A stretch of 64,000 nt of DNA from Coralliovum pocilloporae (GTDB lineage Bacteria > Pseudomonadota > Alphaproteobacteria > Rhizobiales > Cohaesibacteraceae). Made by a program: the position numbers and the translations under genes. Below are positions 56,319-64,000 of this stretch, piece by piece (position 1 is the stretch's first letter; every line of letters starts with the position of its first letter). Location: positions 3,445,501 through 3,509,500 of the forward strand of contig NZ_CP132542.1 in NCBI RefSeq assembly GCF_030845175.1. Reading direction: 5' to 3'. Under the pieces are notes generated by a model that worked only from the letters and a program-made list of their open reading frames with translations, made no database searches and was not told the DNA's origin.

Positions 56319-58382
56319 TTATTCAGCCGCTTCGGCGGCTGGTCTGTTCAACAAGGCGCTGCACTCGGCCATAACGGCAGAGGCGCGCGCAATCGGATTG
56401 GTCAGGTAGAAATCATCAATGGCTGATGACAGAATGCCGCCAAAGCTGTCACCCCCGGCAGCACTCAGAGCGCCAAGGTCAAGAGCCTCACTTTCGGCAA
56501 TTTCATCAATGCGGACCATATGTGGATGCGCCTGATAAAGCGCAGACCGCAGCTGAGCCAGCGAATTGAACGGCAATGTCTTGCCAAGAACGTCAGACAG
56601 CGCCCGCAGAATGGCCCAGTCCTCGCGGGCATCACCGGGAGGGAAAGCGGCCCGATTGGCCAACTGCACACGGCCTTCCGTATTCACGTAAGTTCCGGAT
56701 TTTTCTGTATAGGCAGCACCTGGCAAAATCACATCAGCCCGGTGCGCTCCACGGTCACCATGGGTGCCCATATAGACCACAAAGGCACCTTCCGGCACGG
56801 ATACTTCATCCACGCCCATCAGGAACAGAAGATCCTTGGCACCCGGCTCCAGCATCTCACCGGTAGACTGACCACCCTCACCCGGTACAAAGCCCACATC
56901 AAGGGCACCGGCAAGACCAGCATCCGTATGCAGAATATTGAAGCCGTTCCAGCCATCCCGGACAATACCCAGCGCTTCAGCCGCCCTGGCAGCTGCCGCC
57001 AGAACAGCGGCGCCATCAGGCCTATTCAGGGCTCCCTGCCCGATGATCATCATCGGATGCTCTGCCTTGGTAGGCCCGCGTTTGGCTAGCTCTGTCAGGA
57101 TATCCGGGCTGTCCCCCATGTGGACCACAGGATAAGTCAGGTCAGCCAGTTCACCAATAAGGCCGATATTCACACCACCAGCCAGATAACGCTTGCGCAG
57201 TCGGGCGTTCAGAACTGGCGCTTCCCTGCGCGGATTTGTTCCCACCAGAAGGATAGCATCAGCGTCTTCAATCCCCTCAATGGTGGAATTGAACAGATAG
57301 CTGGCGCGACCATGTTCGGGATGAAGCGGCGAGCCAGGGAAACGCGCGTCAAGGCTGGTCACGCCAAGGCTGTCCATCAGGTCCTTAAGAGCGAAAACCT
57401 CTTCCACATTGGACAACTGACCGGCAAGCGCCCCAATCCGCTCTGGCTGAGTATCAGCAACCTTGTCCGCGATAATCCGGAATGCTTCCGCCCAGGAAAC
57501 CGCCTGTAATTTACCGTCTTTCCGGGCATAGGGACGGTCAAGGCGCTGGGTTCTGAGGCCGTCCCAGACAAAGCGGGTCTTGTCCGAAATCCATTCCTCG
57601 TTCACGGCCTCATTCAGGCGCGGCATGATCCGCATCACTTCACGGCCACGGGTATCCACACGGATATTCGACCCCAGCGCATCCATCACATCAATGGATT
57701 CCGTCTTGGTCAATTCCCACGGCCTGGCCTGAAACGCATAGGGTTTGGATGTCAGTGCACCAACCGGGCAAAGATCAATGACGTTACCCTGGAGCTCTGA
57801 CGACAGCGCTGCTTCCAGATAGGTGGTGATCTCGGCATCTTCTCCGCGACCAACCAGCCCCAGTTCCTGAATACCAGCCACCTCAGTGGTGAAGCGAACA
57901 CAGCGGGTGCAGTGAATGCAGCGGGTCATGATCGTCTTGACCAGCGGCCCGATATGCTTGTTCTCAACCGCACGTTTGTTTTCCTGGTAGCGAGAACCGT
58001 CAACACCAAAGGCCATGGCCTGGTCCTGCAGGTCACACTCACCACCCTGATCACAGATAGGGCAATCAAGCGGGTGGTTGATCAGAAGGAATTCCATCAC
58101 CCCTTCACGGGCCTTTTTGACCATCGGCGTATTGGTGAAGACTTCAGGAGCTTCCCCATTCGGGCCCGGACGCAGATCGCGGACAGACATGGCACAGGAC
58201 GCAGCAGGCTTGGGAGGACCACCCTTGACCTCGACCAGACACATCCGGCAGTTTCCGGCAACAGACAAACGCTCATGGAAACAGAAACGCGGCACTTCGG
58301 CCCCCGCCTCCTCACACGCCTGCAACAGCGTGTAATGGGCCGGAACGTCCACCTCATTTCCATCTACGATCAGTTTAGTCAT
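56319..58382 (-). CDS. nuoG: NADH-quinone oxidoreductase subunit G
   Basis: Large iron-sulfur subunit of the NADH arm. I start at 58382 ([20 protein letters not shown]) since GGAGAG lies six bases upstream; the frame is open 34 codons further into nuoF without similarity. The 687-residue protein has a 2Fe-2S domain with [15 protein letters not shown], the His-Cys cluster [14 protein letters not shown], the 4Fe-4S motif [10 protein letters not shown], and a molybdopterin-oxidoreductase-like domain (about 220-600) that holds no cofactor in this family. Confidence 0.96.
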   Translation of the reverse strand: MTKLIVDGNEVDVPAHYTLLQACEEAGAEVPRFCFHERLSVAGNCRMCLVEVKGGPPKPAASCAMSVRDLRPGPNGEAPEVFTNTPMVKKAREGVMEFLLINHPLDCPICDQGGECDLQDQAMAFGVDGSRYQENKRAVENKHIGPLVKTIMTRCIHCTRCVRFTTEVAGIQELGLVGRGEDAEITTYLEAALSSELQGNVIDLCPVGALTSKPYAFQARPWELTKTESIDVMDALGSNIRVDTRGREVMRIMPRLNEAVNEEWISDKTRFVWDGLRTQRLDRPYARKDGKLQAVSWAEAFRIIADKVADTQPERIGALAGQLSNVEEVFALKDLMDSLGVTSLDARFPGSPLHPEHGRASYLFNSTIEGIEDADAILLVGTNPRREAPVLNARLRKRYLAGGVNIGLIGELADLTYPVVHMGDSPDILTELAKRGPTKAEHPMMIIGQGALNRPDGAAVLAAAARAAEALGIVRDGWNGFNILHTDAGLAGALDVGFVPGEGGQSTGEMLEPGAKDLLFLMGVDEVSVPEGAFVVYMGTHGDRGAHRADVILPGAAYTEKSGTYVNTEGRVQLANRAAFPPGDAREDWAILRALSDVLGKTLPFNSLAQLRSALYQAHPHMVRIDEIAESEALDLGALSAAGGDSFGGILSSAIDDFYLTNPIARASAVMAECSALLNRPAAEAAE

Positions 58383-58413
58383 CGATCGCTCTCCAACGTT
58401 TGTCTTGTCCGCC

Positions 58414-59727
58414 TTACTCAGCAGCCACTGCGGGCGCTTCGTCCGGTTTCGGATTAGCAGTATACTGATCAATCCGCTCTTCAATCACATGACGGAAGTT
58501 GCGGATCAGGCCCTGAATAGGCCAGGCTGCAGCATCGCCAAGGGCGCAGATCGTATGACCTTCCACCTGCTTGGTGACATCAAACAGCATGTCGATTTCT
58601 TTCTTCTGCGCTTCACCACGCACCATGCGCTGCATCACACGATACATCCAGCCGGTGCCTTCCCGACACGGGGTGCACTGGCCACAACTTTCATGTTTGT
58701 AGAATGCACTCAGACGCGCAATTGCCTTGATGATGTCGGTGGACTTGTCCATCACGATCACAGCCGCCGTGCCCAGGCCCGAACGCCTGTCCCGCAGAGC
58801 ATCAAAATCCATCGGGCAGTCAATAATATCCTCTGCCGTCAGGCACGGCACGGATGACCCGCCCGGGATAACGGCCAGAAGATTGTCCCAGCCGCCACGA
58901 ATGCCACCGCAATGCTTGTCAATCAGCTCGCGGAACGGAACGCTCATCGCCTCTTCAAACGTGGCTGGCCGGTTCACATGTCCTGACACGCAGAACAGCT
59001 TGGTGCCGTGATTGTTCTCGCGACCAAATCCTTTGAACCAGCCGGCTCCCCGGCGCAGGATTGTCGGCGCAACAGCAATGGACTCCACATTGTTGACCGT
59101 AGTGGGACAACCATAGAGCCCCACATTGGCCGGGAATGGCGGCTTCAGACGCGGCTGACCCTTTTTACCCTCAATGGACTCGATCAGGGCCGTCTCCTCA
59201 CCGCAGATATAGGCCCCGGCACCGTGATGGACGATGATGTCAAAGTCCCAGCCATTCTTGTTGTTCTTGCCGATAAGTCCGGCATCATAGGCCTGGTCAA
59301 CAGCCGCCTGAAGGCGTTCGCGCTCACGGATGAATTCTCCGCGAACATAAATGTAGGCATGGTGCGCGCCCATGGCGAAACCGGCAACCAGACACCCTTC
59401 CACCAGCGTATGCGGATCATGGCGCAGGATTTCCCTGTCCTTGCAGGTACCAGGTTCTGATTCATCTGCATTCACAACAAGATAATGCGGACGATCTGTC
59501 ACCTCTTTGGGCATGAAGGACCATTTGAGGCCGGTCGGGAAACCGGCACCGCCGCGGCCACGCAGGCCGGACGCCTTCATTTCCTCAATGATCCAGTCCT
59601 TACCCTTTTCAAGCAGAGCTTTGGTGCCATCCCACTGGCCGCGCCGGATCGCACCCTGCAGGTCCCAGTCATGCAGGCCATAGATATTGGTGAAGATACG
59701 GTCCTTGTCAGTCAGCATCTGAACCAT
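58414..59727 (-). CDS. nuoF: NADH-quinone oxidoreductase subunit F
   Basis: NADH- and FMN-binding subunit with cluster N3. The 437-residue protein has the NADH/FMN site [19 protein letters not shown] contacts in [19 protein letters not shown] and the 4Fe-4S motif [12 protein letters not shown] second ATG three codons downstream (MLTDKDRIF) is an alternative start. nuoG follows after 31 bases. Confidence 0.97.
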   Translation of the reverse strand: MVQMLTDKDRIFTNIYGLHDWDLQGAIRRGQWDGTKALLEKGKDWIIEEMKASGLRGRGGAGFPTGLKWSFMPKEVTDRPHYLVVNADESEPGTCKDREILRHDPHTLVEGCLVAGFAMGAHHAYIYVRGEFIRERERLQAAVDQAYDAGLIGKNNKNGWDFDIIVHHGAGAYICGEETALIESIEGKKGQPRLKPPFPANVGLYGCPTTVNNVESIAVAPTILRRGAGWFKGFGRENNHGTKLFCVSGHVNRPATFEEAMSVPFRELIDKHCGGIRGGWDNLLAVIPGGSSVPCLTAEDIIDCPMDFDALRDRRSGLGTAAVIVMDKSTDIIKAIARLSAFYKHESCGQCTPCREGTGWMYRVMQRMVRGEAQKKEIDMLFDVTKQVEGHTICALGDAAAWPIQGLIRNFRHVIEERIDQYTANPKPDEAPAVAAE

Positions 59728-59730
59728 GGA

Positions 59731-60711
59731 TCAATCCTCCCCGTTTGAGCTGGAGGGAACATCGCCTGCCTCAACGCGCTTGGAAAAGGCGGTCTCACCA
59801 CCAGACGACAGCTGTTTCGCCTGTTCAATCCAATTATCCCGCTGGATACGTCCCTTGAAGCTGAGCTTTTCGTCAAAAGCCGCAATATCAGCCTCGGTCC
59901 AGGCCGCTATCTGGGCAAATGTCGTAATACCAAGCCCCTGCAGCTTGCCTTCTATCACCTTGCCCACACCGGAAATCTTCTTGAGATCATCAGGCTTGCC
60001 GGACATGTCTGCCGGGGCAGCCGGTTTAACAGGTGTCGGGGCTGGCTCAACCGCAGGCGCAGGCTCTTTCACTGGAGCAGATTCCTGACCGCCTTTCAGC
60101 GTCGGGAAAATCTCATCCGTATTAATCGTAACCGGTCCGCCTTCAGGAGCGGAGAAAATCCGGTCAATCTGTGGACCCGGTTTCGGCGTTTCACCACGCG
60201 CAAAGCTGTCGAGAATAGCTTCCAGGGCCTCAGGCGTCAGATCTTCATAGGTATCCTTGAACACCTGAACCATCGGCGCATTAACACAGGCACCGGCACA
60301 TTCCACCTCTTCCCAGGAGAAATCCCCATCATCCGACAGGGTGAATGGCTGGGCCGCAATCCGGTTCTTGCAGATCCGGATCAGGTCTTCAGCACCCCGC
60401 AGCATGCAGGGCGTCGTGCCGCAGACCTGGACATGGGCCTTCCTGCCAACCGGCTGCAGCTGAAACTGTGTGTAGAACGTCGCGACTTCGAGAACACGGA
60501 TATAGGGCATATCCAGCATGTCGGCGATGGCCTCAATGGCCGGACGGCTGACCCAACCCTCCTGCTCCTGCGCCCGCATCAGCAGCGGGATAACCGCAGA
60601 GGCTTGTCGGCCTTCCGGATATTTGGCAATCACCATATTCGCCCAATCCACATTTTCCGCTGAAAATGCGAAGCTCTCAGGCTGCTCATGATGTAGGCGA
60701 CGAACTGACAT
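59731..60711 (-). CDS. nuoE: NADH-quinone oxidoreductase subunit E with C-terminal helix-hairpin-helix extension
   Basis: 2Fe-2S subunit (cluster N1a) of the NADH arm. Ligands are C97, C102, C138 and C142 in VCGTTPCML and [10 protein letters not shown]. The thioredoxin-like core ends near residue 170. It is followed by a proline-rich linker (about 205-236) and a domain at about 240-303 with [20 protein letters not shown] and [11 protein letters not shown], a helix-hairpin-helix pattern seen in DNA-binding and in some ribosomal proteins. Total length 326 against about 160-240 for the core type. Such tails occur in several alphaproteobacteria; their role is not known to me. Confidence 0.95.
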   Translation of the reverse strand: MSVRRLHHEQPESFAFSAENVDWANMVIAKYPEGRQASAVIPLLMRAQEQEGWVSRPAIEAIADMLDMPYIRVLEVATFYTQFQLQPVGRKAHVQVCGTTPCMLRGAEDLIRICKNRIAAQPFTLSDDGDFSWEEVECAGACVNAPMVQVFKDTYEDLTPEALEAILDSFARGETPKPGPQIDRIFSAPEGGPVTINTDEIFPTLKGGQESAPVKEPAPAVEPAPTPVKPAAPADMSGKPDDLKKISGVGKVIEGKLQGLGITTFAQIAAWTEADIAAFDEKLSFKGRIQRDNWIEQAKQLSSGGETAFSKRVEAGDVPSSSNGED

Positions 60712-60724
60712 GTGTCACTCGCTC

Positions 60725-60961
60725 TCAGAATATTGTCGACGTCAGCAGATTGGTCCGAAGCACCCGATAGGCTCCATTCTTGAAGACCACAGTTGCAATC
60801 GCCACATCCGATTCAAACTGCAGAAGAATGGCAAATCCATTCAGTTGCCTCTGCTCTCCGCCTTCGCCTCCGTCTTCAAATTCGGTTACGGGCTGGAAAC
60901 CTTTGACAGCCCAACCCGACTGCAAAAGAGCTTTCAGCTCGCTTGCAGCCTGTTCAATCAC
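60725..60961 (-). CDS. Small hypothetical protein between nuoD and nuoE
   Basis: A 78-residue frame starting with GTG, whose first bases overlap the nuoD stop (GTGA); GAGG eight bases upstream supports it. The product begins [20 protein letters not shown] and continues with beta-rich sequence ([20 protein letters not shown]). No membrane helix, cysteine pair or known motif. nuoE follows 13 bases after its stop. The tight coupling on both sides makes it a probable real gene, perhaps a complex I accessory protein (inference). Confidence 0.72.
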   Translation of the reverse strand: MIEQAASELKALLQSGWAVKGFQPVTEFEDGGEGGEQRQLNGFAILLQFESDVAIATVVFKNGAYRVLRTNLLTSTIF

Positions 60962-62148
60962 CGGTCCACCTCGCCAAACACGATGTCGAGAGACCCGAGG
61001 ACTGCCGATACATCAGCAAGCTGATGCCCACGACAGATAAAATCCATGGCCTGCAGATGCGCGTATCCCGGCGCGCGGATCTTGCAGCGATAGGGCTTGT
61101 TGGACCCGTCCGAGACCAGATAGACGCCAAACTCACCCTTCGGTGCCTCAACAGCCGCATAGATCTCGCCTGCAGGCACGTGATAGCCCTCTGTATAGAG
61201 TTTGAAATGATGGATCAGCGCTTCCATCGACCGCTTCATCTCGCCACGCTTCGGTGGCACCACCTTGCCGTCAACAGAGGACACCGGCCCCTGCCCCGCA
61301 GGCGTCCGCAGTTTCTCAATGCACTGCTTCATAATGGAAACAGACTGGCGCATTTCCTCCATGCGGATCAGATAGCGGTCATAGCAGTCGCCGTTCTTGC
61401 CGATGGGGATATCAAAGTCCAGCTCGTCATAACACTCATAGGGCTGCGACTTGCGCAGATCCCAGGCAGCACCCGAACCACGCACCATGACGCCGGAAAA
61501 TCCCCAGGCCCAGGCATCATCGATATCCAGAACACCGATATCCACGTTGCGCTGCTTGAAAATCCGGTTATGGGTCAGAAGGCCCTCGATGTCATCGCAA
61601 ATGTCGAGGAACGGGTCACACCAGTCGTAAATGTCATCAATCAGCTCTTCAGGCAGATCCTGATGCACGCCGCCGGTACGGAAGTAGGCCGCATGCATGC
61701 GGGAACCACTGGCGCGCTCATAGAAGACCATCAGCTTCTCACGCTCTTCAAAGCCCCAGAGCGGCGGCGTCAGCGCCCCAACATCCATGGCCTGGGTGGT
61801 GACGTTGAGAAGATGCGAGAGGATGCGGCCGATCTCGGAATACAACACCCGGATCAGCTGCCCGCGTTTGGGAACTTCAATCCCCAGCAGCCGCTCGGTC
61901 GCCAGACAGAATGCATGCTCCTGGTTCATCGGAGCCACATAGTCCAGTCGGTCAAAATACGGGATAGCCTGATTGTAGGTCTTCGCCTCGATCAGCTTCT
62001 CGGTCCCGCGATGCAGAAGCCCGATATGCGGATCAACCCGCTCGACCACTTCCCCGTCCAGTTCCAGAACCAGACGCAGCACACCGTGGGCTGCCGGATG
62101 CTGCGGGCCAAAGTTGATGTTGAAATTGCGAACCTGAGCCTCAGCCAT
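60958..62148 (-). CDS. nuoD: NADH-quinone oxidoreductase subunit D
   Basis: 49-kDa-type subunit forming part of the quinone site. The 396-residue protein begins with the conserved [21 protein letters not shown], and has [29 protein letters not shown] and the C-terminal [20 protein letters not shown]. NuoC and NuoD are separate proteins here, unlike the fused E. coli form. Confidence 0.97.
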   Translation of the reverse strand: MAEAQVRNFNINFGPQHPAAHGVLRLVLELDGEVVERVDPHIGLLHRGTEKLIEAKTYNQAIPYFDRLDYVAPMNQEHAFCLATERLLGIEVPKRGQLIRVLYSEIGRILSHLLNVTTQAMDVGALTPPLWGFEEREKLMVFYERASGSRMHAAYFRTGGVHQDLPEELIDDIYDWCDPFLDICDDIEGLLTHNRIFKQRNVDIGVLDIDDAWAWGFSGVMVRGSGAAWDLRKSQPYECYDELDFDIPIGKNGDCYDRYLIRMEEMRQSVSIMKQCIEKLRTPAGQGPVSSVDGKVVPPKRGEMKRSMEALIHHFKLYTEGYHVPAGEIYAAVEAPKGEFGVYLVSDGSNKPYRCKIRAPGYAHLQAMDFICRGHQLADVSAVLGSLDIVFGEVDR

Positions 62149-62168
62149 GGATCGTTACGCTCCCTGCA

Positions 62169-62780
62169 TCAGCTGTTGGCTTTCTCATCGCCGGGTAGCA
62201 CGTAATCCGTGCCTTCCCAGGGACTGAGAAAATCGAAATTGCGGAATTCCTGATTGAGCTTCACAGGCTCATAAACAACCCGCTTCTGCTCATCGTCATA
62301 ACGGACCTCAACAAAACCGGTCAGCGGGAAGTCCTTGCGCAGAGGATGACCATCAAACCCGTAATCCGTCAGAATGCGGCGCAGATCCGGATGGCCCGAG
62401 AACAGAATACCGTAGAAATCATAGGCTTCCCGTTCGAACCAGTCAGCACCGGGAAACACCGGCACGGCAGAGGGCACCATCAGGCTCTCGCTCGTCTCAA
62501 TCTTGATCCTGATCCGTGCATTCTGTGTCGGGCTCAGAAGGTGATAGACCACATCAAACCGGTTTTGCCGACCCGGATAGTCCACACCGCAGATATCGAC
62601 GAAATTGACGAACTTGCAGCGGGCATCATTCTTCAGAAACCGCAGCACCTCGATAATCGATGTGCGTTCCGCCTGAACCCAGAGGTCACCGAAATCGACA
62701 CCCCAGGCGCGCAGATGATCGCCAAGCGCATCCGCAATATACTCGCCAAGCTCTTTCAGATTGTCATCCATCAGCGCCAC
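62169..62780 (-). CDS. nuoC: NADH-quinone oxidoreductase subunit C
   Basis: 30-kDa-type peripheral subunit of complex I. The 203-residue protein carries the signature [20 protein letters not shown] and then [20 protein letters not shown]. It lies five bases after nuoB and 20 bases before nuoD. Confidence 0.97.
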   Translation of the reverse strand: MALMDDNLKELGEYIADALGDHLRAWGVDFGDLWVQAERTSIIEVLRFLKNDARCKFVNFVDICGVDYPGRQNRFDVVYHLLSPTQNARIRIKIETSESLMVPSAVPVFPGADWFEREAYDFYGILFSGHPDLRRILTDYGFDGHPLRKDFPLTGFVEVRYDDEQKRVVYEPVKLNQEFRNFDFLSPWEGTDYVLPGDEKANS

Positions 62781-62785
62781 CCCGC

Positions 62786-63367
62786 CTATCGCTCGATTGT
62801 GCCGGTGCGGCGGATCTTCTTCTGAAGCAGCAAGACACCATAGAGAAGCGCTTCAGCCGTTGGCGGACATCCCGGAACATAGACATCAACGGGAACAATA
62901 CGGTCACAGCCACGGACCACTGAGTAGGAATAGTGATAATAGCCGCCGCCATTGGCACAGGACCCCATTGAGATCACATAGCGCGGCTCCGGCATCTGGT
63001 CATAGACCTTGCGCAATGCAGGCGCCATCTTGTTGGTCAGTGTTCCGGCAACGATCATCACATCCGACTGGCGCGGTGACGCGCGCGGCGCAAAGCCAAA
63101 CCGCTCCACATCATAACGCGGCATAGACAGCTGCATCATCTCAACCGCACAACAGGCAAGACCAAAGGTCATCCACATCAGCGAGCCGGTTCTCGCCCAC
63201 TGAATAATGCTGTCGGTTGATGTTACGAAAAAACCCTTGTCGGCCAGCTCGTCATTCACCTCGAGGAAAAACGGATCATCGGCTCCAACGGACTTGCCGG
63301 TCAGCGGATCAACGGCACCGCGCGGCGACGGGGCAATCAGCGTGCCTGTCGTATCGCTCAATCCCAT
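62786..63367 (-). CDS. nuoB: NADH-quinone oxidoreductase subunit B
   Basis: Carries cluster N2, the last electron donor to quinone. I start at 63367 (MGLSDTTGT), with GGGAG seven bases upstream and a ten-base overlap with nuoA; the frame is open seven codons upstream. The 193-residue protein has the adjacent cysteines in [20 protein letters not shown] and [12 protein letters not shown], which are the four N2 ligands. Confidence 0.96.
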   Translation of the reverse strand: MGLSDTTGTLIAPSPRGAVDPLTGKSVGADDPFFLEVNDELADKGFFVTSTDSIIQWARTGSLMWMTFGLACCAVEMMQLSMPRYDVERFGFAPRASPRQSDVMIVAGTLTNKMAPALRKVYDQMPEPRYVISMGSCANGGGYYHYSYSVVRGCDRIVPVDVYVPGCPPTAEALLYGVLLLQKKIRRTGTIER

Positions 63368-63723
63368 TCCAGAGCTCCCTTTTTCCAAGCATAGATAAAG
63401 CCAATGGTCAGCTCGGCCAGAAACACCATCATCGTGACAAAGCCAAACCCGCCCGCATCAGAGAATGATACAGCCCAGGGAAACAGGAAAGCCACCTCCA
63501 GATCAAAGATGATGAACAGGATTGCCACGAGGTAGAAGCGCACATCAAACTTCATCCGCGCATCATCGAACGGATTGAATCCGCACTCATAGGCTGACAG
63601 CTTCTCGGTATCCGGCTTTTTGAACGCCAACAGGAAGGGAGAGATCAGCAGCGCAAGTCCGATGACAAGCGAAAGTCCAATGAAGACGACAATCGGCAGA
63701 TAGTCCTTCAAAAGGTCTTCCAT
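63358..63723 (-). CDS. nuoA: NADH-quinone oxidoreductase subunit A
   Basis: Small membrane subunit at the quinone chamber and first gene of the nuo operon. The 121-residue protein has three helices, the conserved loop [20 protein letters not shown] with the cysteine that reports complex I state, and [10 protein letters not shown]. The ribosome site is modest (AAGG about ten bases upstream). Confidence 0.97.
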   Translation of the reverse strand: MEDLLKDYLPIVVFIGLSLVIGLALLISPFLLAFKKPDTEKLSAYECGFNPFDDARMKFDVRFYLVAILFIIFDLEVAFLFPWAVSFSDAGGFGFVTMMVFLAELTIGFIYAWKKGALEWD

Positions 63724-64000
63724 TGAGCCAGGCCTTATCTCATCGCATCTCGGATGCAGATTTTTATTGATATGGCCACGGATTACAAATCAAACCTGCA
63801 GCCATATGATGACTGAGGCTTAGCCCACTGAACACAAAGAGGCAAGCCCCCGAACCATGATCAAATCACCGTGTGACCCGTTGATTGTGAACAGTTTTCA
63901 CGATGTCAGTGTTGATACGGATCAGTCGCAAGATTGGATGAATGTCATTCCAGTGACATCATTTAATCCGCCAGAAACTCGCAAAGCCTGATTACACAGG
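63724..64000. other. Upstream region of the nuo operon
   Basis: No gene is visible in the last 277 bases. It must hold the nuo promoter; the best minus-strand -35 is TTGATT (63793-63788), but the matching -10 is poor, so I do not call it. A six-base inverted repeat ATGTCA...TGACAT (63942-63947 and 63954-63959) could be a regulator site. Confidence 0.5.

Noticed and set aside
60943..62205. Open frame of 420 codons antisense to nuoD
   Set aside because: Exact complement of a strongly conserved gene; rich in His and Arg as expected for a shadow frame.
1..64000. Search for tRNA, rRNA, CRISPR arrays, transposases, integrases and toxin-antitoxin pairs
   Set aside because: Nothing with adequate support was seen; the whole window is accounted for by chromosomal genes and the small features listed.

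Overview
This window is chromosomal DNA from an alphaproteobacterium with a lipopolysaccharide outer membrane. I cannot name the genus. The evidence is gene order and family type: secG-tpiA-ppiD-trpEGDC-moaC-moeA-(...)-lexA-comEC-gltX-gltA, a full rpsB-to-lpxB envelope cluster that uses LpxI, the dnaE-lolD-lolC-proS block, and DUF1467-mce-rnj-birA-nuoN...nuoA. Further pointers are LexA sites of the alphaproteobacterial GTTC-N7-GTTC type, a short bacterial ProS and a NuoE with a long C-terminal extension. GC content is moderate (roughly 50-55% in the stretches I counted). I see no rRNA or tRNA genes, transposases, phage genes or CRISPR arrays.

Layout. (1) 1-8975: end of secG and tpiA on the minus strand, then a plus-strand operon of ppiD, trpE, trpG, trpD, trpC, moaC and moeA behind a good sigma70-type promoter; it combines envelope protein folding, tryptophan synthesis and molybdenum cofactor synthesis. 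(2) 9018-16197: an island between moeA and lexA. It holds pgi and a short transaldolase (minus), then three plus-strand genes (radical SAM/SPASM protein, DegT-type aminotransferase, an unassigned 489-residue protein that looks like a GT-B glycosyltransferase) and a convergent WbqC-family gene. This looks like an accessory cassette for making or attaching an unusual surface sugar. (3) 16324-22600: lexA with two imperfect self-operators, comEC, gltX, gltA and a strong terminator that overlaps the end of lpxB. (4) 22583-37239, minus strand: rpsB, tsf, pyrH, frr, uppS, cdsA, dxr, rseP, bamA, lpxD, fabZ, lpxA, lpxI, lpxB, linking translation, isoprenoid and phospholipid precursors, outer-membrane assembly and lipid A synthesis. 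(5) 37334-44531, minus strand: proS, lolC/E, lolD, an unlisted 30-codon gene and dnaE. (6) 44700-45253: an unexpected plus-strand transcription unit (promoter, structured RNA, terminator) and a doubtful small ORF. (7) 45254-63723, minus strand: DUF1467, mce, rnj, birA and a complete 14-subunit nuo operon (respiratory complex I) carrying two extra small genes.

The most interesting discoveries are small. Upstream of dnaE there is a 30-residue membrane protein with an ideal ribosome binding site and a perfect LexA box in its promoter; in size, topology and control it resembles SidA, the SOS-induced division inhibitor of Caulobacter. Between proS and the DUF1467 gene there is a roughly 170-nt small-RNA candidate with near-consensus promoter and terminator. 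The sugar cassette at 11.7-16.2 kb, with its unassigned glycosyltransferase-like protein, is the best candidate for an undescribed multi-gene system.
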